The notes below the pieces were generated by a model that did not search any database, was not told where the DNA came from, and worked only from the letters and a program-made list of their open reading frames with translations. Below, piece after piece: positions 42,853 through 50,328 of a DNA stretch of 64,000 nt. Source of the DNA: an uncultured Lachnospiraceae bacterium (GTDB lineage: Bacteria; Bacillota; Clostridia; Lachnospirales; Lachnospiraceae); the NCBI GenBank assembly GCA_934394565.1, contig CAKRQV010000002.1, positions 62,001 to 126,000 of the forward strand, read 5' to 3'. A program made the translations under genes and the position numbers. The stretch's first letter is position 1. Each line of letters opens with the position of its first letter.

Positions 42853-43934
42853 TCTGTCGGCTCCTCTCCCGCCAGTGCCTTGAGCCCCATGCGTATGATC
42901 GTATCTTTTTCCTCTTCGCGGACTTTCGCCTGCTCCATCAGCCGGATAAACTCGCCTTTTAACGACTTGTCCAGCCGATACTGATCATAGGAAATCTTCA
43001 GTCTTGTCCGATCTTTGATCTGACAGTAATAAAAGCAGCCACGGATCTGTTCCAGCAGATAAGCCAGATTTTTCTCCACATCCACATCCTGTTCACCAAC
43101 CAGACGGATACTGACAAGAGATGTATCCGGGATATCCCGGATTGCTTCCTCAATGCAGTGCAAAATCTCCGGACTCGTCTGTGCATCTGAAATATCCACC
43201 GAAATTTCCTCACAGGTACGCTGGTTCAGCGGCACAAAGCTGCTTTCTACTTTTCCGTCCTTAATGTCAAGCAAAACAAACCCCTTCTGGCCACATTCAT
43301 CAAAACCACGTCCCTGCAGACAGCCACTGTAGCACCAGACGCCACGTGTATCCAGCCGTCCCTGCTGATATTCGTGCAAATGCCCCAGTGCCAGATAGTC
43401 GATATAACGGTTTTTCATCTCCCGGACAGGAATGATCTCTGTCTTATCCTTGGCCTTTGCCGTACTCAGCTGACCGTGCAGCATCACAATATTGACATCC
43501 TCCTGTGAAAGCACCAGCTCGCCAAAGATCCTGTCTTTATTATCCGGAGAAAGCTCTGCTCCCGTCACCACAACAGACTCGTAACGGTAGGATGTCCAGC
43601 TGGCATCAAACAGTTTCAGATTCTCCGGCACCGTCGATTCAAAGCTCTCCCAAAAAGCCTGCGGATCATGATTGCCCCGCAGATAAAGGAAATCAATCTC
43701 AGGATGGGAAAGGATCAGATCATCAATAAAATGCAATGTCGTCTTTGTTACCCGGTTGGAATCAAACAGATCTCCGCTGATCAGAATTGCCCGTACCCCT
43801 TCTGTTACTGCAAAATCAGTCATCTGCTTGCAGGCAGTCAGAAGCTCCTGCCGTCTCTCCTTTGCCTGTTCCCGGGTCAGGTGGGCAGAAAGCGGCGAAT
43901 CCAGATGCAGATCCGCACAATGTATCAATTTCAT
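42849..43934 (-). CDS. YhaO/SbcD-like DNA phosphoesterase
   Basis: 361 residues. Calcineurin-type motifs are in order: LIHCADLHLDSPL (DxH), ILISGDLFDS (GD), LYLRGNHDPQ (GNHD), VMLHGQ and ALGHLHEYQ (GHxH). The C-terminal ~130 residues form the capping region that contacts the ATPase. It matches the nuclease partner of SbcC-like ATPases. GGGGGA precedes the ATG, and the stop overlaps the yhaN-like start. Confidence 0.9.
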   Translation of the reverse strand: MKLIHCADLHLDSPLSAHLTREQAKERRQELLTACKQMTDFAVTEGVRAILISGDLFDSNRVTKTTLHFIDDLILSHPEIDFLYLRGNHDPQAFWESFESTVPENLKLFDASWTSYRYESVVVTGAELSPDNKDRIFGELVLSQEDVNIVMLHGQLSTAKAKDKTEIIPVREMKNRYIDYLALGHLHEYQQGRLDTRGVWCYSGCLQGRGFDECGQKGFVLLDIKDGKVESSFVPLNQRTCEEISVDISDAQTSPEILHCIEEAIRDIPDTSLVSIRLVGEQDVDVEKNLAYLLEQIRGCFYYCQIKDRTRLKISYDQYRLDKSLKGEFIRLMEQAKVREEEKDTIIRMGLKALAGEEPTE

Positions 43935-44032
43935 AGGAATCCCCCATTTTCTTTTCATACATGGATCCAGTGGACCACTGGCAGTATCATATCATATTTT
44001 TGCCCATCTCTAAAGAGGAAATCTTTTGTGCG

Positions 44033-44061
44033 TTGCGTCTGTTTTTGGCGTGTGCTATAGT
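44033..44061 (+). promoter_or_regulatory. Promoter of the esterase / ATP-grasp cluster
   Basis: TTGCGT and TATAGT are separated by exactly 17 bases on the plus strand, about 65 bases before the first esterase start codon and divergent from the yhaO-yhaN pair. Confidence 0.7.
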
Positions 44062-44128
44062 GAATATAAGAAAAAATAGCTGCATGTGGTAAGCCTACTG
44101 CAAATGTATGCAGCCCGGGAGGTGTTTT

Positions 44129-44902
44129 ATGATCGAATTCTGGGACGTCACAATTCCTGAACTGACAGACGATACACCGCGAAAAGCGTATATCTATGTA
44201 CCTGACTCCTTTACATGGGATCCTGACCGACGCTACCCCGTCCTCTATATGTTTGATGGACACAATGTTTTTTTTGATTCCCATGCCACTTATGGTAAAA
44301 GCTGGGGCATGAAAGAATACCTCGAACGCACTGGCACTCCGTTAATCGTAGCTGCTGTAGAATGTAACCACAGTCCCGATAATGACCGTCTCAGGGAATA
44401 TTCCCCCTACGACTTTTCCGATCCGGTTTTCGGTGAATTCAAAGGCAAAGGGGATCTGACACTGCGATGGTTTATCCAGGTTTTCAAGCCCTACATCGAC
44501 AGCCACTTCCCCACGCTTACCGGCCGGGAACATACCTTTATCGGCGGCAGTTCCATGGGCGGGCTGATGAGTCTGTATGCCGTGCTCTCCTACAATCATA
44601 TTTTTTCCGGAGCACTGTGCATGTCACCCTCTCTCTGGGTTGCTCCTAACAAGCTTCATACCCTGATCCGCCAAAGTGCACTGTATACCGCTACAGATAT
44701 CTATATTGACTGTGGCGAGCGGGAAGGTCTGGAACAAAGAGACAGGCTGCGGCAGTTTTTCAGCATTATACATGATTTACAAAGCAAATATATCTGTGTA
44801 ACCAGCCGCGTTGTTCCGGGAGGTACCCACTGCGAAGCCAGTTGGGAACAGCAGTTGCCTTTTGCAATCCCGGCCCTGATGTACAGACAACTGCACCAGT
44901 AA
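44129..44902 (+). CDS. Alpha/beta-hydrolase esterase (esterase D-like)
   Basis: 257 residues of the putative-esterase family. The strand-turn PVLYMFDGHNVFFD near the N-terminus, nucleophile elbow IGGSSMGGLMSLY and the catalytic His in VVPGGTHCEASWEQQLP are clear. A Cys-Gly-Glu loop (YIDCGEREG) probably precedes the acid. GGGAGG precedes the ATG. No signal peptide, so cytosolic. It is first of three plus-strand genes (two hydrolases and an ATP-grasp ligase), and relatives cleave small acyl esters, enterobactin-like esters or sugar-linked phenolics. The substrate here is unknown. Confidence 0.82.
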   Translation: MIEFWDVTIPELTDDTPRKAYIYVPDSFTWDPDRRYPVLYMFDGHNVFFDSHATYGKSWGMKEYLERTGTPLIVAAVECNHSPDNDRLREYSPYDFSDPVFGEFKGKGDLTLRWFIQVFKPYIDSHFPTLTGREHTFIGGSSMGGLMSLYAVLSYNHIFSGALCMSPSLWVAPNKLHTLIRQSALYTATDIYIDCGEREGLEQRDRLRQFFSIIHDLQSKYICVTSRVVPGGTHCEASWEQQLPFAIPALMYRQLHQ

Positions 44903-44951
44903 CCGATGTTTATTTTCTGTCTTGTATAAAATGTAAAGGAGGAATCGCTGC

Positions 44952-45707
44952 ATGTATATCCGGTATCAGAAAATGTACAGTGAAATGCTTGGCAGAGATA
45001 TGGAATACAAAATCTATGGTCACAGCGGACGGCCCGTATTATATATTCCCTGTCAGGACGGACGATTTTATGATTTTGAAAATTTCGGTATGCTTGACAC
45101 CCTGCGTCCATGGATAGATGATGGCCGTCTGACGGTCTTTTCAATTGATACGATTGATGCACAAACCTGGTCAGATAAAAACGGGAATCCCCGCTGGCGT
45201 ATCGAACGTTATGAGGCCTGGATCTGGTATATTGTACGGGAAATGGTACCCGTCATCGAAAAGGCATCTGCCGAAGGCGGTTACCATGCTGCCTGCCCCG
45301 ATATTCTGGTCTTTGGCTGTAGCCTCGGTGCCACCCATGCTGTCAATCTCTATCTGCGTTTTCCGCAGATTTTTACCCGGCTGCTGGCGCTGAGCGGACT
45401 TTATACCGCCGATTATGGTTTTGATGGTTATATGGACGATCTGGTCTATCAGAATTCTCCGGTTCACTACCTGAAAAATATGCCATCCGATCATCCCTTT
45501 ATTGATCTTTATAATCACAATAAAGGTGTAATCTGTGTCGGTCAGGGGCCATGGGAAATGCCGCAGCTGACCAGGGACCTGGATATTCTCTTAAAGGAAA
45601 AGGACATCCATATCTGGGTAGACTACTGGGGATACGATGTTTCCCATGACTGGGACTGGTGGTTTAAACAGACGGCCTATTTTCTGCCGTTTCTGCTGAA
45701 TGAATAA
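44952..45707 (+). CDS. Second alpha/beta-hydrolase of the cluster
   Basis: 251 residues, only distantly similar to its upstream neighbour. The nucleophile elbow is VFGCSLGATHAVN (GxSxG-like), the catalytic His probably lies in WGYDVSHDWDWW, and the N-half has VLYIPCQDGRFYDFENFGM. Tryptophan- and tyrosine-rich, no signal peptide. AGGAGG precedes the ATG by a few bases. It is 49 bases after the first esterase. Such compact esterases often act on acyl groups of carriers or peptides, but I do not recognise the substrate. Confidence 0.75.
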   Translation: MYIRYQKMYSEMLGRDMEYKIYGHSGRPVLYIPCQDGRFYDFENFGMLDTLRPWIDDGRLTVFSIDTIDAQTWSDKNGNPRWRIERYEAWIWYIVREMVPVIEKASAEGGYHAACPDILVFGCSLGATHAVNLYLRFPQIFTRLLALSGLYTADYGFDGYMDDLVYQNSPVHYLKNMPSDHPFIDLYNHNKGVICVGQGPWEMPQLTRDLDILLKEKDIHIWVDYWGYDVSHDWDWWFKQTAYFLPFLLNE

Positions 45708-45789
45708 CAAAGCTGTATTGTCTGCTGTGCTGCAGTATCTGCACAGCAGACAATAACAGACTTTGCAACGGATGAGGAGTGTTCTACCA

Positions 45790-46986
45790 ATGAAAAATTT
45801 TATCTTTATTTCACCGAATTTTCCGGTCAATTACTGGATGTTCTGCAGAGGACTCCGGGATAACGGCCTTCGTGTTCTTGGTATCGGAGATCAGCCCTAC
45901 GATGATCTTTCCTGGGAATTAAAGGATACGCTTACAGAATATTATAAAGTGGACAATCTTAAAGAGTACGACAGCGTCTACCGTGCCGTAGCCTTTTATA
46001 TTTTCAAATACGGCCGGATCGACTGGATTGAATCCAACAATGAATACTGGCTGGAGCAGGATGCAAAGCTGCGTACAGACTTCAACATTCCCTCCGGTTT
46101 CCATACAAAGGATCTGCCGCGGATCCGTTACAAATCCCATATGAAAACCTATTACCAGAAAGCCGGTATCCCGACCGCACGATATCATATGGTCGATACT
46201 CTCTCCGGCTGCCGGCAATTTATCCGGGAAGTCGGCTATCCGGTCGTTGTCAAACCGGACAATGGTGTCGGTGCTTCTCTGACCTGGCGTATTGAAAATG
46301 CAGCGCAGCTGCGACAGTTTTTCAAAGAAAAGCCACAGGATATCTCTTTTATTATGGAAGAGTTTGTCTTTGCCGAAATCAATTCCTACGATGCGATCAT
46401 TGACAGCCATGGAGAACCTCTCTTTGAAACAGGAAATATCACTCCTGTCTCCATTATGGATATTGTGAATAAAAAGTTGGATTCTCTGTATTATATTGTC
46501 AAAACACTGGCTCCCTCTACCCGGGCCGCAGGACGTGCCTGTGTAAAAAGTTTTGGCGTAAAAAGCCGTTTTGTGCATTTTGAATTTTTCCGTCTGCTGA
46601 AGGATCAGAAGGGACTTGGCAAGGCAGGGGATCTGGTGGCTCTGGAAGTCAATATGCGGCCATCCGGCGGTTTTACACCGGATATGATCAATTTTGCCAG
46701 TGAAACGGATGTGTATAAGATCTGGGCTGATATGATTGCCTTTGATTCTACAACGACAGCTGTTGGTGATGCGGCATTCTGCGTATTTGTCGGTCGTCGG
46801 GATGGCGTAGACTATGCAATGTCCGAGGATGCTGTCAGGGCAAAATACGGAAACTATCTGCGGATGGATACACGGATGCCGGACGTACTGTCAGAAGCCA
46901 TGGGAAATCATATCTTCATTGCACGCTTCGAGAACAAGCAGAAAATGAACGGATTTGTACGGGCAGTGACCCGCAGGATCAACTGA
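45790..46986 (+). CDS. ATP-grasp family ligase
   Basis: 398 residues. ATP-grasp features: VVVKPDNGVGASLTW (ATP-binding lysine loop), IMEEFVFAEINSYDAI, and the metal/phosphate signature ALEVNMRPSGGFTPDMINF. The N-terminal pre-grasp domain opens with FIFISPNFPVNYWMFCRGL. Such enzymes ligate a carboxylate, activated as acyl phosphate, to an amine or thiol. GAGGAG lies 11 bases before the chosen ATG. It closes the cluster with the two esterases, which together could make and unmake an amide- or ester-linked small molecule. No peptide precursor is seen nearby. Confidence 0.85.
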   Translation: MKNFIFISPNFPVNYWMFCRGLRDNGLRVLGIGDQPYDDLSWELKDTLTEYYKVDNLKEYDSVYRAVAFYIFKYGRIDWIESNNEYWLEQDAKLRTDFNIPSGFHTKDLPRIRYKSHMKTYYQKAGIPTARYHMVDTLSGCRQFIREVGYPVVVKPDNGVGASLTWRIENAAQLRQFFKEKPQDISFIMEEFVFAEINSYDAIIDSHGEPLFETGNITPVSIMDIVNKKLDSLYYIVKTLAPSTRAAGRACVKSFGVKSRFVHFEFFRLLKDQKGLGKAGDLVALEVNMRPSGGFTPDMINFASETDVYKIWADMIAFDSTTTAVGDAAFCVFVGRRDGVDYAMSEDAVRAKYGNYLRMDTRMPDVLSEAMGNHIFIARFENKQKMNGFVRAVTRRIN

Positions 46987-47041
46987 CTGTATATTGTGAG
47001 ACTGCGGCAAAGCTCCGGGCAGGTAATAAAGCAGGTATATA

Positions 47042-47083
47042 CAGAAAAATCATCCCCGATGGTTGTCAGGGATGATTTTTCTG
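47042..47083. terminator. Bidirectional terminator
   Basis: CAGAAAAATCATCCC and its complement around a 12-base loop, T-rich on both exits. It lies between the converging ATP-grasp and folBK genes. Confidence 0.85.
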
Positions 47084-47095
47084 TTTTCAATACCT

Positions 47096-47911
47096 TTATT
47101 TATCCTGCAGATCCATCCAGAGATCCTGTATGGTTTTGCGGTAGACAGGATGTACCAGCCCCGGTGCGATCTCATTCATCGGTGCAAGGACAAAATCACG
47201 CTGTGCAATACCGATATGCGGAATATTGAGATCTTCACTCGACAATACCAGATCATCATAAAACAGAATATCAAGATCCAGTGTCCGCGGTCCCCAGTGA
47301 ATGATCCTCTCTCTGCCAGCTTCTGCTTCAATACTGTTCAGAAGATACAAAAGCTCCTGCGGATCCAGCAGCGTATCCATCTCAAGAACGGCATTCAGAA
47401 AGTCTGGCTGATCCGTCACGCCAAACGGCTTTGTCACAAGATAATGTGACACCTTCTTAACCTGACATCCCGGTGTACTTGAAAGCTCACGGACTGCAAA
47501 ATCAAGATTTCCCTTCTGGTTTCCCAGATTTGAGCCAAGTGCAATATAGGCTTTATGCCAGCTGCGCTCAATCTCCACAGAAACCGTATCTAATGGCAAT
47601 CCCACGGGCGCCCAGGGTTTTTTGATCTCCAGGCGGATTTTTCTGATCGGGTACTCCTGTAAAAGACACGCCGCCATACGTTCCGCAACGGCCTCGATCA
47701 GTTTACAGGTATTTTCTTCCATAAAACGTTTGATCCGGTGGGATACAGCACCGTAATCAATCGAATGATTCAGATCATCTTCCAGACCGGCACGGCGGAT
47801 GTTCGTATACAGGTCGGCACTGACCACAAATTTCTGTCCCAGTACATTTTCTTCCGGAAAAACACCATGCTTTGCCCAGATCTCCAGATCTTTAATATGA
47901 ATACTATCCAT
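47096..47911 (-). CDS. FolB-FolK fusion (dihydroneopterin aldolase / HPPK)
   Basis: 271 residues holding two folate enzymes. Residues ~1-118: dihydroneopterin aldolase (IHIKDLEIWAKHGVFPEENVLGQKFVV; KLIEAVAERMA). Residues ~119-271: 6-hydroxymethyl-7,8-dihydropterin pyrophosphokinase (AYIALGSNLGNQKGNLDFA; WGPRTLDLDILFYDD; IPHIGIAQRDFVLAPM). It converts dihydroneopterin to the pyrophosphorylated pterin used by FolP. It is last in the folate operon with a terminator after it. Confidence 0.96.
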   Translation of the reverse strand: MDSIHIKDLEIWAKHGVFPEENVLGQKFVVSADLYTNIRRAGLEDDLNHSIDYGAVSHRIKRFMEENTCKLIEAVAERMAACLLQEYPIRKIRLEIKKPWAPVGLPLDTVSVEIERSWHKAYIALGSNLGNQKGNLDFAVRELSSTPGCQVKKVSHYLVTKPFGVTDQPDFLNAVLEMDTLLDPQELLYLLNSIEAEAGRERIIHWGPRTLDLDILFYDDLVLSSEDLNIPHIGIAQRDFVLAPMNEIAPGLVHPVYRKTIQDLWMDLQDK

Positions 47912-47967
47912 AGCTTGTCTCCTGTTTTCTCAACTTCTATCTTTTCTTGCACATCTGTCAAATTTGT

Positions 47968-48777
47968 TTATTTTCCCAGAACTGCCTCTGTCATGCGGAT
48001 CGCACGGGTGTTTTCCCTGACATCATGGACACGGACAAACGCACACCCTTTCATCACACCGATCACACTGGTGGCTACCGTACCTTCCATACGCTCAGGT
48101 GCCGGCAGATCCAGCGTCAGACCGATCACTGACTTGCGGGATGTACCCAGAAGCACCGGATACCCCAGTGTCAGTAACTGATCCACATGATGAATGGCTT
48201 CCAGATTGTTCTCATATGTTTTTCCGAAGCCTACACCCGGATCCAGACAGATCTTATCGTCAGCAATACCTGCTTTTTTTGCAATAGCAACTGTCTCTTT
48301 CAAGTCCTCCAGCATATCCGGCATAAAGTCCGTATAATCCGCCTCTTTACGATTATGCATCAGGCAACAGGCTGCACCGGTATTGGCGATCACCTCTGCC
48401 ATCTTTTCATCATATTTCAGTCCCCAGATATCATTTACCATATCTGCGCCGGCTTCTACTGCAGCTTTTGCCACTGCACTTTTATATGTATCTACAGATA
48501 CTGCCACATCAAATCTTTTTTTCAGTTCACGGATTACCGGAACAACACGGGAAATTTCCTCCTCATCGGAAATCATCGTGTATCCCGGACGGGTAGATTC
48601 TCCACCCACATCAATGATCGTAGCGCCTTCTTCAATCATCTGTGCCGCATGTGCCATAGCCCTGTCCATATCGTTCCACTTGCCGCCATCGGAAAAAGAA
48701 TCCGGTGTTACATTCAGAATGCCCATCACGTAGCAGTGATGATCTGTGTCAAATGTATACTTTCCCATCTGCATCAT
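47968..48777 (-). CDS. folP: Dihydropteroate synthase
   Basis: 269 residues. Signatures VMGILNVTPDSFSDGG near the N-terminus, GATIIDVGGESTRPGY, and near the C-terminus YPVLLGTSRKSVIG. It joins hydroxymethylpterin pyrophosphate to p-aminobenzoate and is the sulfonamide target. GAAGGAG precedes the ATG-ATG start; an earlier in-frame start lacks a ribosome site. It is in the folE-HD-folP-folBK operon. Confidence 0.96.
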   Translation of the reverse strand: MMQMGKYTFDTDHHCYVMGILNVTPDSFSDGGKWNDMDRAMAHAAQMIEEGATIIDVGGESTRPGYTMISDEEEISRVVPVIRELKKRFDVAVSVDTYKSAVAKAAVEAGADMVNDIWGLKYDEKMAEVIANTGAACCLMHNRKEADYTDFMPDMLEDLKETVAIAKKAGIADDKICLDPGVGFGKTYENNLEAIHHVDQLLTLGYPVLLGTSRKSVIGLTLDLPAPERMEGTVATSVIGVMKGCAFVRVHDVRENTRAIRMTEAVLGK

Positions 48778-48817
48778 AGTTTTTTTCTCCTTCATAGTAT
48801 GAAAAATCCGCATGCTG

Positions 48818-49306
48818 TTACATACGGATTTCCATATTTTTCTTATCTGACGGCCAGTAGCAGGTGCTTTCTTCTGGACAGCAGTAGCAGCTGCGGCTCA
48901 AATGGTCTGCTTTATACAATACATCGCCCAGAAGGGTACGCACTTTCGTACCATCCGTACTGAGGCGGTGACCTTTAATAGCTTCACAGATATAGGTTGT
49001 CTCTTCTTCTGTATAGCCGCATTCCGGCAATATTTTTTCTGCCAGACGGGCACTGGCCGCATCATGGGATATACCGTTCCGATACTCCTGGCCCCTGCCG
49101 ATATCGTGAAGCAACGCAGCAGCATAGAGGACTTCTTTTTCGAAACCATATCCCTGCTCTGCATTTATGAGCATACTGATCCTCGCCACGTCCAGAAAAT
49201 GCTGCATGTCATGCCCACAGTATGTTCTGTTTTTTTCTGCTTCGGCAATGCAGACCAGTTCTCTCTGGTAGTCCGCATGCCGGTAGATCCGGTTTACCCT
49301 CTCCAT
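48818..49306 (-). CDS. HD-domain phosphohydrolase in the folate operon
   Basis: 162 residues. Metal-site residues are H in YCGHDMQHFLDVARIS, the HD pair in ALLHDIGRGQEY, and a following HDAASARLAEKIL; the C-terminus has a cysteine cluster (SRSCYCCPEESTCYW). It overlaps folE by one base and precedes folP, so it is co-transcribed with pterin genes. The pathway lacks a visible dihydroneopterin-triphosphate pyrophosphohydrolase (NudB type), and an HD hydrolase at this place is a natural candidate. That role is inference. Confidence 0.8.
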   Translation of the reverse strand: MERVNRIYRHADYQRELVCIAEAEKNRTYCGHDMQHFLDVARISMLINAEQGYGFEKEVLYAAALLHDIGRGQEYRNGISHDAASARLAEKILPECGYTEEETTYICEAIKGHRLSTDGTKVRTLLGDVLYKADHLSRSCYCCPEESTCYWPSDKKNMEIRM

Positions 49307-49860
49307 CAGCGCACCATATTCATGAACTGGTTCTGTAACAGCTGATTCCCTTCAAATACACCACGGGTAACAACTGTTACCGTCTTACTTCCCGGTTTCT
49401 TAATACCGCGCATTGTCATACACATATGCTCTGCTTCCAGCATGATCATAACACCGGCCGGATTTAAATGTTCTTCCAGAGCATCTGCGATCTGGGCTGT
49501 CAGTTTTTCCTGGATCTGGGCACGTCTGGCAAATACTTCGACTGTCCGTGCCAGCTTGCTTAAGCCTACCACTTTTCCCTGCGGAATATAGGCAATATGA
49601 GCCTTTCCATAAAACGGCATCAAATGATGTTCACACATGGAATAAAATGTAATATCTTTTTCGATGACCATTTCATTACTGGTCACAGAAAACTGCTTGG
49701 CCAGATGCACGCCGGCATCCTCATCCATGCCACCATAGATTTCCTCACACATACGTGCGATACGGTTCGGTGTATCCAGTAACCCCTCTCGGTTTACGTC
49801 TTCTCCGATTCCCTCGAGGTACAGGCGGATCGCCTGTTCAATCTTTGCCTTATCTACCAT
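49306..49860 (-). CDS. folE: GTP cyclohydrolase I
   Basis: 184 residues, type IA. Zinc and active-site residues are SMCEHHLMPFYGKAHIAYIP and EAEHMCMTMRGIKKPGS. It converts GTP to dihydroneopterin triphosphate, the first folate step. AGGAGG precedes the chosen ATG; an in-frame upstream extension encodes repeat sequence and is not coding. It is under a THF riboswitch. Confidence 0.96.
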   Translation of the reverse strand: MVDKAKIEQAIRLYLEGIGEDVNREGLLDTPNRIARMCEEIYGGMDEDAGVHLAKQFSVTSNEMVIEKDITFYSMCEHHLMPFYGKAHIAYIPQGKVVGLSKLARTVEVFARRAQIQEKLTAQIADALEEHLNPAGVMIMLEAEHMCMTMRGIKKPGSKTVTVVTRGVFEGNQLLQNQFMNMVR

Positions 49861-49908
49861 TTGTTCCTCCTGGACTTCTCTGTCCGGCAAAATAGTATCC
49901 GCTAACGC

Positions 49909-50003
49909 AACTATAAGAAACACGCTTTGCAGGTTTCTTATAGTTATCGCGGCAGTCACCAGGGTCCTGTGCAAGCACAGACCTTAGCTTGCTGCTCGCA
50001 TAA
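49909..50003 (-). repeat. Dispersed terminator-linked repeat, copy B
   Basis: On the minus strand it starts TTATGCGAGCAGCAAGC right after the THF-riboswitch terminator and ends with a perfect 13-bp hairpin, AACTATAAGAAAC against GTTTCTTATAGTT. The other copies have AACTATGAGAAAC against GTTTCTCATAGTT, so both arms changed together. Confidence 0.9.
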
Positions 50004-50057
50004 AAAAATACACATAGTCAGTGACATACTTTACCCGTTCACATACACTATGCGTAT
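50002..50057 (-). terminator. Expression-platform terminator of the THF riboswitch
   Basis: On the minus strand ATACGCATAGT pairs with ACTATGTGTAT (one G-U) and is followed by T7. The loop contains AACGGGT, complementary to ACCCGTT in the aptamer's 3' strand, which gives a ready alternative antiterminator pairing. Confidence 0.75.
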
Positions 50058-50069
50058 CTGTCTATAAAA

Positions 50070-50170
50070 CGGCAACGGGTGCGAACTCTGCATCGTAAAC
50101 TCTAGGTTTTTCGTTTCGGCGACAACTCCCCATCCACTGAACACTTGACGCGCAAAGTCCTATTTTGCTT
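50070..50170 (-). ncRNA. Tetrahydrofolate (THF, class I) riboswitch
   Basis: Minus strand, 5' to 3': P1 GCAA (closing with TTGC), joining AATA, P2 GGACTTTGC pairing fully with GCAGAGTTC, then GCGTCAAGTG, TGGGGAGTTGTC, AACGAA, and GCACCCGTTGC. The order and sequence match the conserved THF-I aptamer (GCGUUAAGUG, UGGGAUGU, AACGAA, GCAUCCGCU). It precedes folE with an intrinsic terminator between, as expected for folate feedback on the operon. I recognised it from the conserved core; a covariance-model score was not computed. Confidence 0.85.
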
Positions 50171-50270
50171 CTGTTATGTAATCTCAACATCGTTAGTATA
50201 GCACAGCGCAGAAAAAGTACAAGCAATTTTTTACATTCTTTGCTATTTTCCCATGTGTATGCTGACAAAA

Positions 50271-50310
50271 GGGGCGTGTCCGGCAAACGGACACGCCCCA
50301 ACTGCTCTTT
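50271..50310 (-). terminator. cstA terminator
   Basis: A 12-bp GC-rich perfect stem (GGGGCGTGTCCG and complement) followed by TTTTG on the minus strand, just past the cstA stop codon and upstream of the THF riboswitch region. Confidence 0.85.
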
Positions 50311-50328
50311 TTATTCAGTCAAAAAAAT

